A stretch of 64,000 bases of DNA from an uncultured Clostridia bacterium. GTDB lineage: Bacteria; Bacillota; Clostridia; Monoglobales; Monoglobaceae. Within the stretch, counting starts at the first letter, position 1. Every line of letters begins with the position of its first letter. Positions 24,883 through 32,818 of this stretch are shown one piece after another. Made by a program: the position numbers and the translations under genes. The stretch lies in the NCBI GenBank assembly GCA_910580105.1, contig CAJTWN010000001.1:124001-188000 (forward strand), read 5' to 3'. The notes below the pieces were generated by a model. It searched no databases. It worked only from the letters and a program-made list of their open reading frames with translations, and had not been told where the DNA came from.

Positions 24883-26029
24883 AAGATTATTTACATCAGA
24901 ATCTGTGACGGAGGGACATCCGGACAAAATATCGGATTTGATATCAGATGCAATATTAGATGCAATTTTGAAAGAGGACAAAAGCGCCCGGGTCGCTTGT
25001 GAAGTCACTGTGACAACGGGACTTGTACTTGTGGTGGGTGAAATTAAGACAAGTACATATGTTGACATCGCAAAATTGGTACGGGAAACGGTGCGTGAAG
25101 TTGGTTACGACCGGGCAAAGTATGGATTTGACTGCGATACCTGTGCAGTTATTACTGCGATTGATGAACAGTCGCAGGATATTGCCATGGGTGTGGATGA
25201 TAAAGGTGAAGGTTATGGCGCAGGGGATCAGGGAATGATGTTCGGATTTGCCTGTGACGAAACAGAGGAATATATGCCGATGGCAATTAGTCTTGCTCAT
25301 AAACTTTCAAAAAGGCTTACCGAGGTACGAAAAAGCGGAATGCTTCCATATCTGCGGCCGGATGGGAAATCTCAGGTGACGGTTGAATATAATGAAGATG
25401 GCAGTGTTAAGCGGATTGATACAGTTGTTGTTTCCAGTCAGCATGATGATCATGTAGAGGTTGAAACTCTTCGCAGGGATATTATCAGAGAGGTGATAGA
25501 AAAGGTAATCCCCTCTGGTCTTTTGGATGAAGAAACTAAATATTATATCAATCCGACAGGAAGATTTGTGATTGGCGGGCCGCAGGGAGATTCCGGTCAT
25601 ACGGGCAGAAAAATCATTGTTGATACTTATGGTGGTTATGCCAGTCATGGCGGCGGTGCATTTTCCGGAAAAGATCCCACGAAGGTAGACCGCAGTGCCG
25701 CCTATGCTGCGCGGTATGTAGCAAAAAATATCGTGGCGGCCGGGTTTGCAAAAGCCTGCGAGGTACAGCTTGCTTATGCCATTGGTGTCTCACGGCCGGT
25801 TTCTCTTCGTATAGATACTCGTGGGACAGGCATTGTGGAAGAGGAAAAATTGGTTGATGCTGTCTATAAAGTATTTGATTTGAGTCCGGGAGGTATCATT
25901 CAAACGCTTGATTTGCAGCGTCCGATTTACAAACAAACAGCGGCCTACGGTCATTTTGGAAGAAATGATTTAGATCTGCCCTGGGAGCGTCTGGATAAAG
26001 TTGCGGCGCTTAAAGAAGCAGTAAAATAA
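24875..26029 (+). CDS. metK: S-adenosylmethionine synthetase
   Basis: 384 residues. The signature motifs are GHPDKISD near the N-terminus, GAGDQGMMFGFA and GGGAFSGKDPTKVDRSAAY. It makes AdoMet from methionine and ATP. No SAM riboswitch leader is present because the gene overlaps tmk; regulation would have to occur at the tmk promoter. GGAGATATTAAAGA precedes the ATG. A terminator follows. Confidence 0.97.
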   Translation: MYKRLFTSESVTEGHPDKISDLISDAILDAILKEDKSARVACEVTVTTGLVLVVGEIKTSTYVDIAKLVRETVREVGYDRAKYGFDCDTCAVITAIDEQSQDIAMGVDDKGEGYGAGDQGMMFGFACDETEEYMPMAISLAHKLSKRLTEVRKSGMLPYLRPDGKSQVTVEYNEDGSVKRIDTVVVSSQHDDHVEVETLRRDIIREVIEKVIPSGLLDEETKYYINPTGRFVIGGPQGDSGHTGRKIIVDTYGGYASHGGGAFSGKDPTKVDRSAAYAARYVAKNIVAAGFAKACEVQLAYAIGVSRPVSLRIDTRGTGIVEEEKLVDAVYKVFDLSPGGIIQTLDLQRPIYKQTAAYGHFGRNDLDLPWERLDKVAALKEAVK

Positions 26030-26075
26030 AAGCTCTGGATGTTCATTGGATATGCCAATGAAGTTTTGAGGAATA

Positions 26076-26100
26076 AACCCCTTGCTGTTGCGAGGGGTTT
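26076..26100 (+). terminator. Terminator after metK
   Basis: AAACCCCTTGC pairs with GCGAGGGGTTT (one G-U pair) around a short loop, followed by a T-run. Confidence 0.85.
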
Positions 26101-26125
26101 TTAACAACAGAAGAGGAGAAAATAT

Positions 26126-27874
26126 ATGTCATATGATGGAATTGTTACACATTGCGTGGTAGATGAACTTTGTACAAAGATTATAAATGGAAAAATTGAT
26201 AAGGTATACCAGCCTGAAAACGATGAAATCATTTTAAGTATACGGACTTTTATCGGAAATTATCGCTTGCTTCTTTCTGCAAGCGCATCCAATCCCAGAG
26301 TTCATTTGACGGAAGTAAGCAAAGAAAATCCAATGTCTCCGCCTATGCTTTGTATGCTGATGCGAAAACATTTGCAGGGAGGAAAGATAATTTCAATAAC
26401 CCAGGATGGTTATGACCGCACCATTCGTGTTGGCGTGGAAAGCTACAATGAATTGGGCGATCTGACAGTAAAATATATTATTGTCGAAATAATGGGCAGG
26501 CACAGTAATATTATCCTTTTGGATGAAAAAGATAAAATAATGGACAGTGCAAAACACGTTGATTTTACAGTCAGTGCTGTCCGGCAGGTTCTGCCCGGTT
26601 TGATTTATACGGCACCGCCAAGTCAGGAGAAGATGCTGCCGGATCAGATACAAATGGTTGATTTGATGAATGCGCTGTCTGAAGCGGATGATGATGTACT
26701 TCTGGATAAGTTCCTTGTGGGGCAGATTATGGGTATGAGTCCTTTGCTCGCCCGCGAAATTGTATATCGCTTTTCTGGTCATGTAAAGATGACCGCCCGG
26801 GAGGTGGATACAGCATCGTTTGTGACCTTTGCGGCAGATTTTTTAAAGCATGTATGTGCCGGGGAGTATCAGCCGGCTTTGGTTATTGATGAAGGAGAAA
26901 AACGCCCGGCGGCCTTTTCTTGCGTTGCGCTGCTGCAATATGAAAATGCCTGTAAACTGGAATATTATGAAAGTATCAGTCAGGTAATTGATGTTTATTA
27001 CAAACAGCGTTCTATCCGGGAACATATCAATCAGCGTTCTAATGCGCTGGTAAAGCTGGTGCACAATCATATTAACCGATGTGAAAAAAAATTATGTATG
27101 CATCAGGAAAATCTGAAAAAATCGCAGAATCGAGAACAATACAAAATGTTTGGAGATCTTCTGACAGCCAACTTATACCAGGTACGATATGGCATGGATA
27201 AGATTTGTGTGCAGAATTTTTATAGTGAAACAGGTGAGGAAATTGAAATACCTTTGCTGAAGGAAAAATCGCCTGCACAAAATGCACAGCGATATTATAA
27301 ACTTTATAATAAGGCAAAAGTGACTGAAAAATATGCCATCGAGCAGATAGAAGAGGCAAGAGGAGAAAAATATTATCTTGAGTCGGTAGCCGCTTCTCTT
27401 GAACAGGCAGAGTCGCCGGCGGAACTTGCTGAAATCCGGGATGAGCTTGCAGACAGCGGCTATCTTCCTAAAATTAAGAGTAAAACGAAAAAACATCAAA
27501 AAAAATCTGCGCCACTTAAATTTCTTTCAGAAGATGGGTATGAAATTTTGGTGGGCAGAAATAATAAACAAAATGATGAACTTACCATCCGGATGGCATA
27601 TTCGACGGATCTTTGGTTTCATACAAAGATTATTCCAGGATCACATACCATTGTACGGACCAATGGAGAGGGAACTGCGCCGGATACAACAATAGCGGAA
27701 GCGGCAAAGATTGCCGCTTATTATAGTAAGGCGCAGAACTCTTCCAAAGTTCCGGTAGATTATACGCAGGTAAAAAATGTAAAAAAACCGAATGGTGCAA
27801 AGCCGGGTATGGTTATTTATGATCACTATCGAACACTTTATGTTGATCCTGAAAAACCGGTGCAGCCGGAATAA
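26126..27874 (+). CDS. rqcH: Ribosome quality control protein RqcH (NFACT)
   Basis: 582 residues. An NFACT-N domain starts MSYDGIVTHCVVDEL and carries the Asp97-Arg98 pair, in the same place as in the characterised RqcH where it is needed for alanine tailing. HhH and coiled-coil regions follow, then NFACT-R with GRNNKQNDELT and DLWFHTKIIPGSH. RqcH binds obstructed 50S subunits and adds alanine tails to stalled chains. It was formerly annotated as fibronectin-binding protein. An AGAGGAG Shine-Dalgarno precedes the ATG. It stands alone after the metK terminator. Confidence 0.93.
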   Translation: MSYDGIVTHCVVDELCTKIINGKIDKVYQPENDEIILSIRTFIGNYRLLLSASASNPRVHLTEVSKENPMSPPMLCMLMRKHLQGGKIISITQDGYDRTIRVGVESYNELGDLTVKYIIVEIMGRHSNIILLDEKDKIMDSAKHVDFTVSAVRQVLPGLIYTAPPSQEKMLPDQIQMVDLMNALSEADDDVLLDKFLVGQIMGMSPLLAREIVYRFSGHVKMTAREVDTASFVTFAADFLKHVCAGEYQPALVIDEGEKRPAAFSCVALLQYENACKLEYYESISQVIDVYYKQRSIREHINQRSNALVKLVHNHINRCEKKLCMHQENLKKSQNREQYKMFGDLLTANLYQVRYGMDKICVQNFYSETGEEIEIPLLKEKSPAQNAQRYYKLYNKAKVTEKYAIEQIEEARGEKYYLESVAASLEQAESPAELAEIRDELADSGYLPKIKSKTKKHQKKSAPLKFLSEDGYEILVGRNNKQNDELTIRMAYSTDLWFHTKIIPGSHTIVRTNGEGTAPDTTIAEAAKIAAYYSKAQNSSKVPVDYTQVKNVKKPNGAKPGMVIYDHYRTLYVDPEKPVQPE

Positions 27875-27899
27875 ACATGGAAAACTTAAATTATTTTTA

Positions 27900-28418
27900 T
27901 TACGGGCAGTAAATGTTGATATAGTGAACCGGTTTTAAGTCAATTACAGATAGCATTTGTGTCGTGGTATCCTCGATGACAATAAAATCTTTTCCAACTT
28001 CATTGAGGATGCCGCATTTTTCTTTTTTACAATCATTTCCCTGCCAGAAATCCAGGCAGACATACATGTCAATGTAGCGTTCAAGATAATCGGTGACAGA
28101 AAGTTTGACAGTTTCTGATGAGTTAAGAGACTTTGTTGACACAAAATGAAACTGTCCGCTCATCCCGCTGGGGACTGCCATCCGTTGTGGAACTGTACAT
28201 TGCTTGGGAAGACAGGGGAGATTTTCCGGTTCATATGTACGAAAAGATTTTTCGTTGTTATAGGGAATAATTTTACCTCCGCCGGGAGGAAGAATAACTT
28301 CACATTCTTTGTTTTCCGGCAGGCTTTGGGTTACTTCTGGATTTGTTTTTTTTGTTTCACTGTTTCCCGCCATTTTCTTTCTTTTTTGTTGCATACGTGT
28401 TTTGGGATAACACATCAT
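27900..28418 (-). CDS. GerQ-like probable spore coat protein
   Basis: 172 residues, no signal peptide. A polar, Pro-rich N-terminal half is followed by a conserved-looking C-terminal domain (about 108-170). In this domain, GILNEVGKDFIVIEDTTTQM and PVHYINIY match the GerQ coat-protein pattern 'G..E..G.D.I...D......L....YI'. GerQ is cross-linked into the Bacillus coat and is needed for CwlJ localisation. The match is by eye and weak. AAAGGAG ten bases before the ATG at 28418 sets the start. It is divergent from the Asn/Gln microprotein and close to spoIVB-spo0A. Confidence 0.6.
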   Translation of the reverse strand: MMCYPKTRMQQKRKKMAGNSETKKTNPEVTQSLPENKECEVILPPGGGKIIPYNNEKSFRTYEPENLPCLPKQCTVPQRMAVPSGMSGQFHFVSTKSLNSSETVKLSVTDYLERYIDMYVCLDFWQGNDCKKEKCGILNEVGKDFIVIEDTTTQMLSVIDLKPVHYINIYCP

Positions 28419-28578
28419 GAATTGATGACTCCTTTCAAAAATATCTCTTTTTAACAGTTTATTCAAATAAATTAAAATAGTAACAATTTTTTTGAATAAA
28501 AAAATTAAATCTGTGCAAAATACATGTGTACCAAAGAAAACAAAATAAAAATAAATAATTTTTGGGGAGGACAATATT

Positions 28579-28701
28579 ATGTCAAACAATCAGAACAATA
28601 ACCAGAACAACAATCAGAACAGAAACAATCAGAACAATAATCAGAACAAGAACAACAACAGCAACCAGAACAAGAACGAAAACAATCAAAACAATCGATA
28701 G
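28579..28701 (+). CDS. 40-residue Asn/Gln-rich microprotein
   Basis: Composition is 25 Asn and 7 Gln of 40 residues, with a few Lys, Arg, Ser and one Glu. It reads as imperfect N-N-Q-N repeats without a hydrophobic segment. Evidence that it is a gene: a strong GGGGAGG ribosome-binding site ten bases before the ATG, a clean stop, and a perfect terminator 38 bases downstream. It is divergent from the GerQ-like coat gene and upstream of spoIVB, so a spore or mother-cell role is a reasonable guess. I recognise no function; low complexity makes homology searching unreliable. Confidence 0.75.
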   Translation: MSNNQNNNQNNNQNRNNQNNNQNKNNNSNQNKNENNQNNR

Positions 28702-28739
28702 TTTTTGTTTTTGTCCGGTATACATGCCGGAAACATGAG

Positions 28740-28777
28740 AAAAAGACTGTGGGTTCTTTGGGGTCCATAGTCTTTTT
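28740..28777 (+). terminator. Terminator after the Asn/Gln microprotein
   Basis: AAAAAGACTGTGG pairs with CCATAGTCTTTTT (one G-U pair) around a 12-base loop. Confidence 0.85.
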
Positions 28778-28881
28778 CTGTTATACATAAAAATGCTATC
28801 CTTTGTATGTATTTATTAACGGGTTTAAAACAGTTGGCTCTGCAGATAATAAATTTGAGCAAAAGCTCAAAAGGAGAAGCC

Positions 28882-29913
28882 ATGAGAAACAAAATAACAA
28901 ATCGACATCGACAGTTATGTATCGGTATGTTGCTTTCATGGACTTTTATTTTTTGCAGTCCTAATATAACATTTGCAGAGAGTGAAAAACTGTTGCAGCC
29001 CGTTGGACAGACCGTTGGTATTACTTTGCAGATGGATGGTGTTACCATTGTTGATACGGCAGATTTTGAAGATCAGGATGGAAAAAGCCAAAATCCTGCC
29101 AAAGATGCTGGAATTAAAGCCGGAGACATCATAAAGAAAATGGATGGCAAACATGTGGCAGATACCAAAGCCCTGGATGCTGCAGTACAAGAGGGAAACG
29201 AAATAGTAGTTTCTTATGAGCGCAATGGAAAATTGGAAGAGACAACCATAACACCATATCTTGCCGAGGCGGATGGAAGATACCATATCGGTGTATGGGT
29301 GAAGGACGCGGCATCTGGAATTGGAACGGTGACTTATATTGACCCTGAGACCGGTCAGTTTGTAGCGTTGGGTCATGGGATCAGTGATCCGTCCAGTGGA
29401 CAAATTTTGGAAATTTCCGAGGGTGATATATTAAAATCTACTGTAGTGTCTGTCCAAAAGGGCGGCCGGGGTGAACCGGGCGAACTAATTGGCGTTTTTG
29501 CAGACGGACGAGAAAAATTGGGGGATATTGAAAGAAATACCTTGACAGGTCTTGTGGGTTCTGTAGACGATATTAGTGCTTTCCAGACGGCATGTGAACC
29601 GGTCCCAATAGCAAAACGTGAAAATGTCCATGAAGGAACAGCTTATATTCTTTCTAATATAGAAGGAAACAAAGTAGAAAAATTTGAAGTTGAAATTCAG
29701 AAAATCAATAAAGATACAGAGAGTACAAAAGGAATGGTAATCAAAGTGACAGACGGGCGGCTTTTGGAAAAGACCGGAGGAATTGTCCAGGGAATGAGCG
29801 GAAGTCCAATTATACAGGATGACCATTTCGTAGGCGCTGTGACGCATGTATTTGTCAATGCGCCGGAAAAAGGGTATGCGATATTTATGGATGCCCTTCC
29901 AAACGCAGATTAA
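28882..29913 (+). CDS. spoIVB: SpoIVB signalling serine peptidase
   Basis: 343 residues, shorter than the Bacillus protein (about 426). A signal anchor (about 13-32) is followed by a PDZ domain (about 44-127, GIKAGDIIKKMDG) and an S55 peptidase domain. The catalytic residues are His165 in ALGHGISD, Asp291 in KVTDGRLLEKTGG and Ser306 in GMSGSPI. Secreted from the forespore, it cleaves SpoIVFA to activate pro-sigma-K processing. The ATG at 28882 follows AAGGAG; the longer frame upstream has no ribosome-binding site. It directly precedes spo0A, an arrangement conserved from Bacillus to Clostridia. Confidence 0.95.
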   Translation: MRNKITNRHRQLCIGMLLSWTFIFCSPNITFAESEKLLQPVGQTVGITLQMDGVTIVDTADFEDQDGKSQNPAKDAGIKAGDIIKKMDGKHVADTKALDAAVQEGNEIVVSYERNGKLEETTITPYLAEADGRYHIGVWVKDAASGIGTVTYIDPETGQFVALGHGISDPSSGQILEISEGDILKSTVVSVQKGGRGEPGELIGVFADGREKLGDIERNTLTGLVGSVDDISAFQTACEPVPIAKRENVHEGTAYILSNIEGNKVEKFEVEIQKINKDTESTKGMVIKVTDGRLLEKTGGIVQGMSGSPIIQDDHFVGAVTHVFVNAPEKGYAIFMDALPNAD

Positions 29914-29919
29914 AACCAT

Positions 29920-29954
29920 AAAAAGTACCAAATTTCTAAAGTTTGGTACTTTTT
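29920..29954 (+). terminator. Terminator after spoIVB
   Basis: AAAAAGTACCAAA pairs perfectly with TTTGGTACTTTTT around a nine-base loop, starting six bases after the stop. Confidence 0.85.
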
Positions 29955-30030
29955 TCTGTTTGTTTATCTTGACAATAATACAAATAATCTATAAAATGGA
30001 AAAAAATAGAATTAAATTTGCAAAAAACTA

Positions 30031-30060
30031 TTGACAAATAATGGAAATAAGAGTTATAAT
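30031..30060 (+). promoter_or_regulatory. Vegetative promoter of spo0A
   Basis: Perfect TTGACA (30031-30036), an 18-base spacer and perfect TATAAT (30055-30060), 51 bases before the start codon. No convincing sigma-H promoter or 0A box (TTGTCGAA-like) was seen nearby. Confidence 0.65.
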
Positions 30061-30111
30061 CTAAACATACATGAAAGACATATAAGAAATGTAAAGGAGT
30101 TTGGAGATAAG

Positions 30112-30915
30112 ATGCAAATGAAAAAGAAAATTAAGGTATTAATCGCAGATGATAACAGAGATTATGTATTGGTAACACGGGAGTATCTAAAAACTTCTGA
30201 GAAGTTAGATGTCGTTGGGTGTGCCTATGATGGTGTGGAGACCCTGAACATGATTAAAATGACCCAGCCGGATATGGTTCTGTTGGATTTGGTGATGCCC
30301 AGCATGGATGGTATCGGCGTCCTCGAAAAGTTGCAGGAAATGGATGAATCAATCCGCCCCAAAGTAATTATAGTCAGCAGTGCTGCTAATGAAAAGATTG
30401 CAAGCAAGGTAATGGCCCTTGGAGCAAAATATTATATGATAAAGCCTGTAGACTATGAGCGGTTGATTGACCGCATTGAAATGTTTGTATCAGACCCCAA
30501 CCCCTATGAAGAGACGCGCCAAAGAACGCAGTATGAAATGCTGCTTAATGGACGGCCTAAAGATATGGAAACGATGGTAACTGAGGTAATTCATGAAATT
30601 GGTATTCCGGCTCACATAAAAGGATATCAATATCTGCGGCATGCAATTATGATGGTTGTTGAAGATTTGGACATTATCAATTCGATTACGAAAGATCTGT
30701 ATCCAACGGTTGCAAAAGATTTTAATACTACTCCCAGCAGGGTAGAGAGAGCAATTCGACACGCAATAGAGGTTGCATGGGATAGAGGAGATACAGAGGT
30801 ACTTAATTCAATTTTTGGTTATACGATAGCAAATTCCAAAGGTAAACCAACCAATTCAGAGTTTATTGCAATGATTGCAGATCGTCTGCGTTTGCAAATT
30901 AAGAATGCTTCATGA
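30112..30915 (+). CDS. spo0A: Stage 0 sporulation response regulator Spo0A
   Basis: 267 residues. The receiver domain has acidic residues at 13-14, the phospho-accepting Asp59 in VLLDLVMPSMDG, Ser89 and Lys111. The C-terminal Spo0A DNA-binding domain is almost canonical (GIPAHIKGYQYLRHAI and LYPTVAKDFNTTPSRVERAIRHAIE). It is the master regulator of sporulation entry. The ATG at 30112 has GGAG six bases upstream; an ATG two codons later is an alternative. Terminators flank the gene, so it is transcribed alone. Confidence 0.98.
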   Translation: MQMKKKIKVLIADDNRDYVLVTREYLKTSEKLDVVGCAYDGVETLNMIKMTQPDMVLLDLVMPSMDGIGVLEKLQEMDESIRPKVIIVSSAANEKIASKVMALGAKYYMIKPVDYERLIDRIEMFVSDPNPYEETRQRTQYEMLLNGRPKDMETMVTEVIHEIGIPAHIKGYQYLRHAIMMVVEDLDIINSITKDLYPTVAKDFNTTPSRVERAIRHAIEVAWDRGDTEVLNSIFGYTIANSKGKPTNSEFIAMIADRLRLQIKNAS

Positions 30916-30925
30916 AAGAAAAAGT

Positions 30926-30956
30926 AAACAACCGCCGGTTTATCCGACGGTTGTTT
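30926..30956 (+). terminator. Terminator after spo0A
   Basis: AAACAACCGCCGG pairs with CCGACGGTTGTTT (one mismatch) around TTTAT, followed by more Ts. Confidence 0.85.
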
Positions 30957-30993
30957 TTTATTAAATTTACTGGAACAAAATTCTAAAAAACTA

Positions 30994-31022
30994 TTGACAA
31001 AAATATGGGTTCGTGCTATCCT
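30994..31022 (+). promoter_or_regulatory. Sigma-A promoter of the hrcA-dnaK operon
   Basis: TTGACA (30994-30999), a 17-base spacer and TATCCT (31017-31022). The CIRCE operator begins 12 bases downstream, around the expected transcription start. Confidence 0.7.
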
Positions 31023-31033
31023 ATCAATAGTTG

Positions 31034-31060
31034 TTAGCACTCAATGAGAAAGAGTGCTAA
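31034..31060 (+). promoter_or_regulatory. CIRCE operator (HrcA binding site)
   Basis: A perfect consensus inverted repeat TTAGCACTC-N9-GAGTGCTAA. HrcA binds it to repress the chaperone operon when GroEL-assisted HrcA is active. It lies 30 bases before hrcA, establishing autoregulation. Confidence 0.98.
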
Positions 31061-31090
31061 AACACAAAATAAAAAGTTGGAGCTGATTTT

Positions 31091-32191
31091 ATGGCTTTGG
31101 ACGATCGAAAAAAGGAAATTTTACGTGCTATTGTCGAAGGTTATATAAAAAATGCAGAGCCTGTTGGTTCGCGCAGTATTGCTAAAAATACCGATCTTAA
31201 TTTATCAGCTGCGACCATACGAAATGAAATGGGCGACCTGGAAGAAATGGGACTTTTGATTCAGCCGCATACATCAGCCGGACGTGTGCCTTCAAGCATG
31301 GGGTTTCGATTCTATGTTGATTCTCTGATGCAAAAATATCGTATGACGGCCGCTGAAATTGAAAATATGCGTTCAGCGATGTTTCATAAGATGCGTGAAC
31401 TGGATAAAATTGTGAAAGATGTTTCTTCTGTGTTTTCCAATATCACCAGTCTGCCCACCTTTGGTATGCTTCCCGCTGTGGAATATGGTACGATCAAGAG
31501 TATTAAACTGGTAAGCATTGATGACAGGACTTTAATGGTCATTGTTGCAGATAATTGTGGTCTTATTAAAAATAAACTTCTCCGTCTTCGCGAAGGAGTT
31601 GCTGAAGAAGCAATTGAAGAAATGAACCGTGTTCTTAATGAGAATCTTTCGGGTATGGTGGGTTCTGAAATACGGCTGGAGAATATTATTGAAATTCAAA
31701 AAGCGGTTGGCGAAAATATTGAAATTATGTCGTCAGTTTTAAAACTTGTTCATGAAGCCATTTCTGAAATTGATAAACGAGAAGTGTTTATGGAAGGAAG
31801 TTCCAATATTTTGCGATTTCCTGAATATAACGATATAGAGAAAATAAAAGAAATTATTGGTTTGTTTGATGATAAAGAACAGCTAAATGATATTTTGAGA
31901 ACCTTGCATACGGATAACAAAGCCGGCGTACAGATTTATATTGGTGATGAAAATAAGGCTCCGCAGCTGAAAAATAACAGTATTATCTTTTCAACTTATA
32001 ATGCAGGTCCAAATATGACAGGAGTAATTGGTGTCATTGGCCCAGTGCGAATGAACTATGCAAAGGTCGTATCGGGGGTTGAATTTTTCTCTAAACAGCT
32101 CAGTGAAATGCTGAGTAATGGTTTGGAGGGAGGAATTCCGCCCGGATTGAACCCGAAAAATGAATTACAGGATAAAGGAGAGGAATCCTAA
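31091..32191 (+). CDS. hrcA: Heat-inducible transcription repressor HrcA
   Basis: 366 residues. The N-terminal winged helix begins LDDRKKEILRAIVEGYIKNAEPVGSRSIA and contains SAATIRNEMGDLEEMGLL. GAF-like and insertion domains follow, with the C-terminal FSTYNAGPNMTGVIGVIGPVRM motif. It represses its own operon through CIRCE. The stop and the grpE ATG share a base (TAATG), so grpE translation is coupled. Confidence 0.97.
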   Translation: MALDDRKKEILRAIVEGYIKNAEPVGSRSIAKNTDLNLSAATIRNEMGDLEEMGLLIQPHTSAGRVPSSMGFRFYVDSLMQKYRMTAAEIENMRSAMFHKMRELDKIVKDVSSVFSNITSLPTFGMLPAVEYGTIKSIKLVSIDDRTLMVIVADNCGLIKNKLLRLREGVAEEAIEEMNRVLNENLSGMVGSEIRLENIIEIQKAVGENIEIMSSVLKLVHEAISEIDKREVFMEGSSNILRFPEYNDIEKIKEIIGLFDDKEQLNDILRTLHTDNKAGVQIYIGDENKAPQLKNNSIIFSTYNAGPNMTGVIGVIGPVRMNYAKVVSGVEFFSKQLSEMLSNGLEGGIPPGLNPKNELQDKGEES

Positions 32192-32748
32192 TGGCAGCAA
32201 AGAAAAAAGAAAAGCAGGAAGTAGAAGAAACGAAGGAAACACAGACCCAGGAAGAAGAACAAAAAACAGTAGAAGAAACTGAGGGACAAGAAGCTGTTGA
32301 TCCGCTGAAGGAAGCTGAAGATAAAATTGCAGGACTGACGGATCGGCTGATGCGGACAGCTGCGGAATTTGATAATTATAAAAAGCGGACTGCCCGGGAA
32401 AAGGATGAGTTTTATAAATTGGCTGTTTGCGAAACGGTGAATTATTTTCTTCCCGTGCTGGACAATTTGGAACGTGCTGTACAGGCGGCAGAGGCAGCTG
32501 AGGGGGCAGATTCCAATATGCTTGAAGGAATAAAAATGGTAAAAAAGCAGTTTGAAGATGTCTTGTCTGATATTGGTGTAACACCGATTGCAGCTGTTGG
32601 TGTTCCTTTTGATCCGGAAAAACACAATGCGGTGATGATGGAAACATCTGAAGATGCTGAGGAAAATACGGTGACAGCTGAGTTGATGAAAGGATATGAA
32701 TATAAAGATAAAGTTATCCGCCATGCAATGGTAAAAGTGGCGAACTAA
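32191..32748 (+). CDS. grpE: Nucleotide exchange factor GrpE
   Basis: 185 residues. A Glu/Thr/Gln-rich disordered N-terminus (about 1-45) precedes the long coiled coil and the GrpE signature region ending KVIRHAMVKVAN. The DNYKKRTAREKDE and LPVLDNLERA segments are typical. It releases ADP from DnaK and can act as a thermosensor. It overlaps hrcA by one base, with AGGAGAGGAA as ribosome-binding site. Confidence 0.96.
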   Translation: MAAKKKEKQEVEETKETQTQEEEQKTVEETEGQEAVDPLKEAEDKIAGLTDRLMRTAAEFDNYKKRTAREKDEFYKLAVCETVNYFLPVLDNLERAVQAAEAAEGADSNMLEGIKMVKKQFEDVLSDIGVTPIAAVGVPFDPEKHNAVMMETSEDAEENTVTAELMKGYEYKDKVIRHAMVKVAN

Positions 32749-32818
32749 AATTGTAAATTCAGGCCGTATATGCGGCAGAAATAGAATACTATATCAATAT
32801 GAAAGGATGTATTTCATT

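Noticed and set aside
28579..28701. CAGAACAA-type short repeats as a CRISPR-like or satellite array
   Set aside because: Units are irregular, there are no spacers, and the pattern is explained by Asn/Gln codons in a frame with a ribosome-binding site.
28577..28788. Leu/Val/Cys/Ser-rich minus-strand open frames opposite the Asn/Gln gene
   Set aside because: They are antisense shadows of the AAC/CAG-rich codons; no ribosome-binding site, and the plus frame has one.
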